In this document: piece by piece, positions 56,935 through 64,000 of the stretch | Layout: each line of letters begins with the position of its first letter | Position numbering within the stretch: position 1 is the stretch's first letter | NCBI RefSeq assembly: GCF_050624435.1 | Contig: NC_134531.1 | Coordinates: forward strand, 252,974,812-253,038,811 | DNA from: Tenrec ecaudatus | Taxonomy: Eukaryota; Chordata; Mammalia; Afrosoricida; Tenrecidae | Direction of reading: 5' to 3' | DNA: 64,000 nt | Made by a program: the position numbers and the translations under genes | Notes under the pieces: generated by a model | Databases searched by the model: none | Told to the model about the DNA's origin: nothing | The model's input: the letters and a program-made list of their open reading frames with translations, nothing else

Positions 56935-58740
56935 TTTGTTGTTGTTCATGTGCCGTCCAGTCAGTTCTGACCCATTACGACCTTATGCACAACACGGCCC
57001 GATCCCGTCAGCCTCCTGATTATCCCTATGCCTGAGGCGATTGCACCCATGGTGTCAAGCCCTCCTCTCAGGCCACCCTGTCCTGTGCTAACCCTCGACC
57101 TTACCTAACATGATGTCTCCTTACAACTCGTCCAAACAATGTAAGACAAAGTCTTGTCATCGTTGCTTCTAAGGAGCAGTCTAGATCTATTTCTTCCAAG
57201 ACAGATCAGTTTGTCCTTTTAGCAGTCCATGGTACTTACAACCTTCTTCTCCAGCACCACAATTCAAATACATCCATTCTTCAGTCTTCTTTGTTCAATG
57301 TCCAACGTTCACATGCATATGAGGAAATTGAAAATACTGTGGCTTGGATCAGGTGCACCTTAGTCCTCAAAGTAATATCCTTGCCTTTCAATGTCCAGAA
57401 GAGAGCTTGTAGAACAGATTTACTTGATTGTGGATTCAAGCAAGACAAAATGCTGGATATCTTCAACATTTTCTTCATGTATCATGATGTTCATTGTTGA
57501 TCCAGTAGTGAGGATTTGGGTCTTCTTTATATTGCATTGTAATCCATAGTGAAGATGCTATTTCTTGATTTTCATTAGTAAGTGCTTCAAGTTCTCCTCA
57601 CTTTCAGTAAGCAAATTTGTGCCTGCATCTCAAAGGTTGTTAATAAGTCTTCCTCCGATCCTGTTGCTCTGCTCATCCACATATAATCAAGCTTCGCTGA
57701 TGATTTGCTCAATATACAGATTGAACAAGTCTGCTGAGAGGACACAATATTGACACACAACTTTCTTGATTAAAAACCATGCAGTATGCCCTTGTTCTGT
57801 TCACACAATTGCATTTCGATCCATTTACAAATTCCGCAAGAACACAGTGAATTCTCTTTTTCCTCAAGGTCTTCCATAATAGTTATGATCCACAATGTTG
57901 AATGATTTTTCACACTCAACAAACCATGAGTAAACATCTTTCTGATATCCTCTGCTCTCTGTCAACATCCATCTGACATCAGCAATGCTATCTCTTCTGA
58001 ATCGGGCCTGAACCTCTGGCAGCCCCCTATCAATTTCCTGCTGCAACTGTTTTAAGATGATCTTAAGAACAATTTTACTGGGATTTGATATTGGTCTACA
58101 GTCTGAGAATCCTGTTGAATAACTTTTCCTTACAATAAGTGCAAATGTTGATCTCTTCCAGCCAGCTGGCCAAGCAGTGTTCGTCCAAATTTCCTGGCAT
58201 AGATAAGTGAGTGCTACATCAGCTTGCTGAAACAGGTCAGTTGGTAGTTTATCAATCCCTGAAGACTTGTTTTGGGCTAATGTTTCAGTACAGTTTAGAC
58301 TTCTTCCTTCAGCACCACTGGTTCTTGTTCATATGTTACCTCCTGAACCTAGTGGAATGTCGACTAGCTCTTTTGGGGACAATGACTATGTATTCTTTCC
58401 ATCTTCTCTTAATTCTTCCTACATCATTCAATATTTTATTGATTAAGTCTTTCAATATAGCAAGTGGAGGCTTGAGATTTCTTCACTTATTTTACATTAA
58501 GATATTGTGGGTGTGTTTATTTGTTTGGTTTTCCAATTCTAGGTCTTTACATACTTCATTATAATATTTGGCTTTGTCTTTTCAAGCTATCCTTTGAAAT
58601 TTTTTCTCATCCTCTGACTTCATCTTCTTTTCCATTTGCTTTGATTACAATTAAGTGCAATTTTCAGAGTCCTTTCTGACAGCCACTTTGGTCATTTATT
58701 CCATTATTGTAGTTTTAATGAACTTTAATGACTTTTAGAG
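56935..58740 (-). mobile_element. RTE-type LINE, 1.8 kb, 5'-truncated
   Basis: The longest RTE here. On - it reads from 58740 through charged N-terminal RT sequence, 'aacagttgcagcaggaaattg', RQEIDRGLPEVQARFRRDSIADVRWMLTES (58040-57950; equivalent of LPExQAGFRxGRGTRD), KxYSWFVECEKSFNIVDHN (the A-motif region, aFVDxxKAFDxVdH), 'LFNLYIEQIISEA' (near 57710), DIKxxLDTKI-like, to 'SKGKDITLRTKVHLIQATVFSISSYACERWTLNKED' split over 57400-57281. The 3' end includes 'gaccttatgcacaac' and 'gccgtccagtcagttctgacc' at 56955. Stops and shifts are present but it is the best template for the family in the window. Confidence 0.88.
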
Positions 58741-58754
58741 AAGCTCAATGATTC

Positions 58755-58818
58755 CAATAAAGAGCCCTGCATTTCATTTGTTTGACACTCCAGTGCTAAT
58801 CAAAAGATCGGTGGTCAG
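58755..58818 (+). mobile_element. AfroSINE, left half
   Basis: 'aaagagccctgcatttcattt' then 'tccagtgctaatcaaaagatcgg': a diverged AfroSINE head, cut at 58818 by the L1 insertion. The other half lies at 60149-60290. The sequence 'gatcggtggtcag' at its end recurs, with one C-to-T change, at the start of the right half. Confidence 0.65.
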
Positions 58819-59186
58819 TAGTGACTGGGGTCTTAAAGGCTTGAAGATAAACAAGCGGCCATCTAGCTCAGAAGCAACAAAGCCCACATGGAAGACCACA
58901 CCAGCCTGTGTGATCGAGTGGTCCCGAAGAGGTCAGTTATCAGGCATCAACGAACAAAAAATCATATCATTGGCTGCACACCTCCATGGGAGGATCGCTG
59001 AAGACAAATGGGTGCATAAGCAAATGTGGTGAAGAAAGCTGATGCTGCCCAGCTATCAAAAGAGATAGTGTCTGGGGACTTAAAAGTTTGAAGGTGAGCA
59101 AGCGGCCATCTAACTCAGAAGCAAAAAAGCCCACATGGAAGAAGCACACCAGCCAGTGCGATCAGGGACCAGGTATAAGGCATCAA

Positions 59187-59248
<62 letters not shown>

Positions 59249-60148
59249 ATATTGAATGAAGGGGGAAGAGCAGAGTGGAGACCCAGGCTCAAGTGTCGGC
59301 CACTGGAGATCCCCTCATAGAGGGGTTTAGGAGAGGAGATGGGTCCGTCAGGGTGCGAGGTAGTGCCGAAGAAGAACACAGCTTTCCTCCAGATCCTGGA
59401 TGCTTCCTTCCCCCAACTACCATGATCCGAATTCTACCTTGCAGGAGTGGATAGGGCAGAGGTTGTACACTGGTGCATATGGGGGCTGGAGGCACAGGGA
59501 ATCCATGGTGGATGATACCTTAAGGACCAAAGATGTTTGGGGCAATGCTGGGAGAGTGGAGGGTGAGTGGGTTGGAAAGGGGGACTGATTACAAGGATCC
59601 ACATGTGACCGCCTCCCTGGGAGATGGACGGCAGAGAAGGGGGGAAGGGAGACTCCGGATAGGGCAAGATATGACAAAATAACAATGTATAAATTACCAA
59701 GGGCACATGAGGGAGGGAGGAGCGGGGAGGGAGGTAAAAAAAAAAAGAGGACCTGATGCAAAGGGCTTAAGTGGAGAGCAAATACTTTGAGAATGATTGG
59801 GGCAGGGAATGTGCGGATGTGCTTTATACAATTGATGTATGTATATGTATGGATTGTGATAAGAGTTGTATGAGGCCCTAATAAAATGTTTTAAAAAAAA
59901 TAAAAAAAAATAAAGTTCCCTGTTATGGGCATCCAGATTGCCTTGTGAGAGGTTCAATTAATAAGTGGGCTGTAAAAAATCAGTGAAAAATTCCGTTACC
60001 TTTTCTTTCAATTTTTTCATCACCTTTTTTGATGTCTCCTCTTTATGTTTCTAAAGGTGACAGATATTCAAGAAATGCATTATGTGAAAATACTCTGAAG
60101 AGAAAAAGTTAATCAATAAAGAAGTATAATTCTAAAAAAAAAAAAAAG
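58819..60148 (+). mobile_element. L1 3'UTR plus ~220-bp transduced flank
   Basis: L1 3'UTR from 58819 ('agtgactggggtcttaaagg') to the L1 end at about 59892 ('gaggccctaataaaatg') and an A-rich stretch (59893-59913). About 220 bases of non-L1 sequence (59914-60133) follow, carrying their own AATAAA at 60115-60120 and an A run at 60134-60147. Then the SINE is resumed behind a repeat of its last 13 bases (GATCGGTGGTCAG 58806-58818; GATTGGTGGTCAG 60149-60161). The single mismatch is a CpG-to-TpG type change. This is the structure of a 3' transduction: read-through of the L1 signal at the source locus to a downstream signal. No coding part. Confidence 0.88.
59190..59245. repeat. (AT)n microsatellite inside L1 3'UTR
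   Basis: A pure AT run of about 54 bases, placed between 'caagcaaa' and 'gccatattgaatgaag'. This is the same position in the UTR as the run at 27671-27768. Confidence 0.95.
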
Positions 60149-60290
60149 GATTGGTGGTCAGAAACAATTAGCAGTTCCAAAGGAGAAAGATGAAGCATTC
60201 TGCTTCCAATGGTCACAGCATGGGAAACCTATGGGGCAACTGAACCCTGGCCTACAGTGTCATAAAGTATAAGAAGCCATACAATGGCAA
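60149..60290 (+). mobile_element. AfroSINE, right half
   Basis: 'gattggtggtcag', then 'gcagttccaaaggagaaagatg', 'cattctgcttccaatggtc', 'catgggaaacctatggggc', 'caactgaaccctggcctac'. This is the SINE body that continues from 58818. Confidence 0.75.
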
Positions 60291-60874
60291 TTAGTTTATT
60301 TAATCACAAAATAGACAAAGATGCATGTAACCAAATATAGATAGTCAAATCTTATATAGGATTTGGAAAGTCTTCATTGTTAGTGAGTTAGACTAAACTT
60401 TTCTGTTCCACTTCCTGAGAGTTGAAGAAAGGGGGTGAACAATAGTGACAATACCTTAGGTATATTTTATAGATAGATATGAAATTATGAAGTAAAGTAG
60501 GATTGTTGAACTGTGTATGCAGTTATCTAAAATAATTTCATTCTATTTTCACCATACAAAACTTGAAGTTGCAGAATGTGGATAACTCATTATAAAATAC
60601 ACTATAAGATAAATATCAAACTGTGACTGACATGGTAAATGAACTACTTGTCCAGTTCCTCATTCCACTTATGTTTGTTGAGAACTTGCTACAAGGAGCC
60701 TCTAAACGGGAGGTAGACCAAATGTGATCCATTCAGATCCTAAAAGATATCTGCCACTTCAGGGTGGGCTAGTGAATTGTACAAGTGTCATTATCCTTTC
60801 ACTACGCCTTGTGAATCAGTTAGCTATTGATGCATGAACCTAAAACAAGATAAAAATAACCACTGTATCCCTCC
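60291..60874. other. No recognised feature
   Basis: A+T-rich spacer with no supported gene or repeat. Confidence 0.4.
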
Positions 60875-61085
60875 TAGGAGCTCTGGTTGCATAGTGGTTG
60901 TGTCTGCTAACTGCAAGTTCAGCAGTTTGAAACCTCCAGTCCCTGTGTGGGAGAACACCAGGGGTTTACTCCATAAAGAGTTATATGTCTTCGAAACCCA
61001 CAGATGCAGTTCTACCATGTCCCATACTGTTGCTATGAGTCGGAATTGAGTAGAAGGCTTTGAGTTTGGTTTACAGGTTTTGAGA
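60875..61085 (+). mobile_element. AfroSINE, near full length
   Basis: 'taggagctctggttgcatag' (A-box region to 60895), 'aagttcagcagtttgaaacc' (B-box region), 'ccataaagagttatatg', 'gcagttctaccatgtcccatac' and the RTE-like 3' end 'ttgctatgagtcggaattgag' (61030), with a 'ggctttgagtttggttt' tail. It retains the tail that most other copies here have lost. Confidence 0.9.
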
Positions 61086-61944
61086 TTTTAGTACTTATGG
61101 TTTGGGGGTAGAATGCTCTCATCAATAGTCAGGTCTCCCTAGGGATATCTCATGCAGGTGAAATCAGATGGCAGAGCCATCTTAAATGCTTTGTGGTATC
61201 TGTGATGGTCAATACTATGTGTGAACGTTGCTAGGTTATGATTCTCAGTAGTTTGCCAGACACCAGGCTTGATGCTCTTCCATAAAGCAATATAATATAA
61301 TCAACATAATTCTCTATGATAGAATGTCATCACTTCCATGATGAGGTCTGAAATGAGCCAAGAGTCTCCTTGCTGCAGTGGCCCACCTGCAGCACCTAAC
61401 GGGATGCTCTTGTAAGGGAAGGCTCACTCTCACTTGGGAGCCCACTCCCCACATGCTGACTCTTAGCTCCAGGGATGTGAACCAGGAGTGTTCTGTCTGA
61501 CCTACAGATTGTGAGTCTGTCGGCCCTGTAACCACATGAACCAAGAGGAAGATTTGGGACTATCAATTCTCCATTATTTTTTGAGCCATTTCATTGAAAT
61601 AATTCACACACACACACACACTACAGTAAGTTCATTTATGCACAATTTTTTTGGGGGGGGTGTTTTGAAATGTCTCTGCTATTAGTGGGTGGCTGGAGAT
61701 AAGTTCACACAGAAATAGATTTATCTTAGTATTGGTAGTGTACCCTTTACGCATAAGCACAAAGGTGTGTTTTGGAATTCCCCTTTACTACAGTGTTAAA
61801 AGTCTGCTAGGCTACTTCAGTTCAAGGAAGAGAATTCTGGATGCTTTTGGTAATTACAATGGAGTCATCTTGATAGCTTTTTCAAAAGGCACAGGATGAT
61901 TTGGGATCTCTGCTTCAAACCCCCTTGTTCTCAGCAATGTTTTT
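61086..61944. other. Unassigned; possible unnamed repeat, (CA)n at 61604-61620
   Basis: 61200-61560 ('gtgatggtcaatactatgtg', 'gttatgattctcagtagtttgcc', 'cttagctccagggatgtgaac') looks like an interspersed element I have seen but cannot name. A short CA run and a G8-9 run (61655) follow. No supported gene. Confidence 0.35.
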
Positions 61945-62177
61945 GTTTGTTTGTTTGATTGCTTTGGGTTTTCTGATGCCTGTTACTTGATCCTGTCGAC
62001 ACCTCATGATTGCACAGGCCAATGCACTTCATCCATGTGGGTTTATTGCATCTCTTCTAGATGGCTGCTTGTTTAACATCAAGCCATTGACATCCTAGAC
62101 ACTATAACTTCTGATAGCAAGACACCATCAGCTATTTTCACCACATTTGCTTATACACACATTTTGTCTTCCGCAAT
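61945..62177 (-). mobile_element. L1 3'UTR fragment
   Basis: On +: 'gatgcctgttacttgatcc', 'catgattgcacaggccaatg', 'cttcatccatgtgggtttattg', 'ctagatggctgcttgtttaac', 'catcagctattttcaccacatttgc', 'ttttgtcttccgcaatt'. This is the reverse complement of the block at 13250-13440. It is cut on the right by the LTR. Confidence 0.75.
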
Positions 62178-62735
62178 TGTGATAGGCAGGTTTAGTGTGC
62201 CAGCTGGCCAATAGGAACATGTGGGATTAATAAGATCACAGTTTGATCGGAGGACAAAGAGATAAATGGCTCAGCAAACCCAGTCCCTCTCTTTCTTGAT
62301 CTCTGGTGATTTGACCAGTGTGCAGCTGCCTTACCTAGTTCGCTGACTCAACTTGTGAGCTACACTACCTGGGGGACAGCCAACACATAGATCATGTGAC
62401 TAGGGCTTGAGATTCCTTCAAGACCTGCATTGCCACACAGCTGGTATGTACATAGCTTGAGGTGAGGTTGTCAGATCCCATGCCTTGCATTCCTTGAGTT
62501 CAATATCCCATCCAGGCCTCCTTTGATAAGCCTGAGATGCCCTGCTGTTTGCTGCCTATGGCCGGACTGCCTGTATTGTCTTAGGGAAGACACAGTTGTC
62601 TTCTTCCTTGACCTTGGACCCAGCAGCCCTGTGAGGTGAAGGACTTCCAGTATATTAACTGTTCCTCAGGAAGTGAGTTGAACTGAGCTCTCTGCTATTG
62701 TGTGGACTATTTAGGTGCTATATTTCTTCTCCCTG

Positions 62736-62784
<49 letters not shown>

Positions 62785-62872
62785 CTATCTATCTATCTAT
62801 CTATCTATCATCTATCTATCTATCTATCATCATAAGTGTCCTGGTCTTGTTTCTCTTGAAAACCCTAACACA
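62178..62872 (-). mobile_element. ERVL-class LTR, probably the 3' LTR of the adjoining fossil
   Basis: Read on -, it starts TGTGTTAG (62872) and ends CTATCACA (62178), and its 3' third matches the solo LTR at 1047-1651. It contains a TAGA/TCTA microsatellite near its start. On its right is ERVL-type pol sequence in the same orientation, on its left an L1 3'UTR. This fits the 3' LTR of a provirus that entered the L1. No 5-base duplication is seen across it, as expected if the other end of the provirus lies beyond the window. Confidence 0.7.
62738..62831. repeat. (TCTA)n microsatellite inside the LTR
   Basis: About 22 TCTA units with three small interruptions. It generates spurious serine/isoleucine/tyrosine-rich frames. 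Confidence 0.95.
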
Positions 62873-62884
62873 GTTGCTACAGGG

Positions 62885-64000
62885 AGTGGCCCTAGAGAAA
62901 TAAGATCATAAATATGGGCTTCTCAAATTGGCTCGCCAACCTGATTAGGCTTAACAGCACTGCTAATGCTATCTCTACCCCTAAAGGCAGGGATAAGTCT
63001 GCCATGATTATTAGAGTGGGTGGTGTTAATCCATTGTGTGAAGTAGCAAAGCTAATATCCACAGTATCACAGGACTTCCAGGCCTGCTGGGATAGAAAGC
63101 AAAAATGCCGCAAGTGGACCAGTAGGAGTAATAGTGAGTTGTAGCGCACCAGCTTCCACCCCTTGGTTCCTGGACTCATGAATTCTGGCTATTGGAGACA
63201 CAGTATCATATATTGGCCACTGGTTTAGATCATATACAGCTTCCTGGAGAAAATTGCCCCACCCTGCAAGTTGTTGCCACCTAATTGGCACAATAATTAT
63301 GTCATTTGGAGGCCATTGCACCATTCTATCAAGCCAGCTGCTTCAGGATAACGAGGACCATGATATGACCAGTAAATATCATGGTCATGGCCCATTGCTG
63401 CACTGCATTTGCTGTGAATGAGTTTCTTGATCAGAAGCAATGCCATGTGGGATGCCATGCCAGTGGAGGAGGCATACTGTAAGTATACAAGTGATAGTGA
63501 TGGCAGAAGCATGGCATGCAGGGAAGTAATATCCATATCCAGAGTAGGTATCTTTTCTAGTAAGAACAAAATGCTGCCCTCTCCATGATGGAAGTGGCCT
63601 ATGAAATCAACCTGCCACCAAGTTGCCGGTTGATCTCCTCAAGGAATGGTCGCATATTTTGGACTCAATGCCAGCTTCTGCTGTTGACAGATGGGGCACT
63701 CAGCAGTGGCAGTGGCCAAGTCAGCCTCAGTCACTGGAAGTACACGTTGCTGCGCCCATGCGTAGCCTCCATCACTGCCACCATGTCCACTTTATTCATG
63801 TGCTCATTGGGCGATAACATGAGTGACAGAAGAAAGAGGAGGACCAGTCTCCACAGTGTGTGTCATATTATTCATTTGATTGTTAAAGTCCTCCTCCTCA
63901 GATATAAGCCTTTGGTGAGCGTTCACATGACATACAATTACCTTTATGTTTATGGCCCATTCAAAGAGGTCTATCCACATACCTCTTCCCCACACCTTGT
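62885..64000 (-). mobile_element. ERVL-class provirus fossil: pol (integrase to dUTPase side)
   Basis: Read on -, fragments recall HERV-L-type pol. There is an integrase core with 'PEAAGLIEW' (near 63345-63320), preceded by 'HDHDIYWSYHGP', and further upstream 'LTPxxxxC..' like sequence to the window edge. Downstream of the core come VYDLNQWPIYDTVSPIARIHESRNQGV (63235-63160) and SQQAWKS-type sequence of the dUTPase side near 63090. This order (integrase, then dUTPase, no env) is that of class III ERVL elements. The copy is broken by many changes and continues past the right edge of the window. Old; a plausible age is tens of millions of years, by family history rather than measurement. Confidence 0.85.

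Noticed and set aside
62702-62911. Regular TCTA units considered as a CRISPR-like or satellite array
   Set aside because: There are no spacers; it is a tetranucleotide microsatellite inside an LTR, as is the separate run at 29562-29660.
63297-63569. 90-codon frame as a host gene
   Set aside because: It contains the ERVL integrase-type stretch and belongs to the fossil provirus.

Overview
The window is mammalian nuclear DNA from an afrotherian, and a tenrec is the best guess. Two things point there. First, tRNA-derived SINEs of the AfroSINE type occur throughout (for example 12556-12676, 44700-44885, 60875-61085), beside RTE-type LINEs whose 3' ends resemble the SINE tails. Second, two hAT DNA transposons match my memory of SPIN (14395-14878) and OposCharlie1/OC1 (41127-41347). 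Both are known as horizontally transferred families present in the lesser hedgehog tenrec; I know of no report of SPIN in elephant. I had no database, so the species call is an inference.

There is no intact protein-coding gene. The host-gene content is two broken olfactory receptor genes on the + strand (17835-18772 and about 50208-51137), both recognisable as OR5K, plus a processed RPL22 retrocopy on the - strand (1893-2364). In human the OR5K genes lie in the 3q11.2 OR cluster, so the window is probably the corresponding OR cluster. About 32 kb of repeat-rich DNA separates the two receptors. I saw no tRNA, rRNA, CRISPR array or convincing promoter.

Layout: 0-2.4 kb, an old L1 3'UTR carrying a solo LTR, then the RPL22 retrocopy. 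3.6-8 kb, an L1 with ORF1, endonuclease and ORF2 C-terminus but no RT domain, with an L1 3'UTR in its middle. 9-14.1 kb, several L1 3'UTR fragments, an RTE and an AfroSINE. 14.4 kb, SPIN. 17.8 kb, first OR5K pseudogene. 21.2-22 kb, mariner fossil. 23.2-25.4 kb, an unclassified retroposon, a short L1 and two RTE 3' ends. 26.7-28.4 kb, a young L1 3'UTR with clear target duplications. 31.5-38.3 kb, a nest: old L1 5' region split by a younger L1 (itself split by an LTR) and by an RTE with an inverted 5' half. 40.7-43.7 kb, AfroSINE, OC1, RTE endonuclease and a Tigger remnant. 48.4-48.9 kb, an MLT1-like LTR split by a short L1. 50.2 kb, second OR5K pseudogene. 51.7-60.3 kb, ancient L1, a young L1 with two tandem 3' ends, an old L1 with an inverted 5' part, a 1.8-kb RTE, and an L1 carrying a probable 3' transduction inside an AfroSINE. 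62.2-64 kb, an ERVL-class fossil on the - strand.

The main interest is mechanistic. The window records transposon events with readable junctions: target-site duplications, a 3' transduction, a duplicated L1 3' end, two 5' inversions of the twin-priming kind, and two probable horizontal-transfer families. Most apparent long reading frames are antisense or microsatellite artefacts of L1 3'UTRs.
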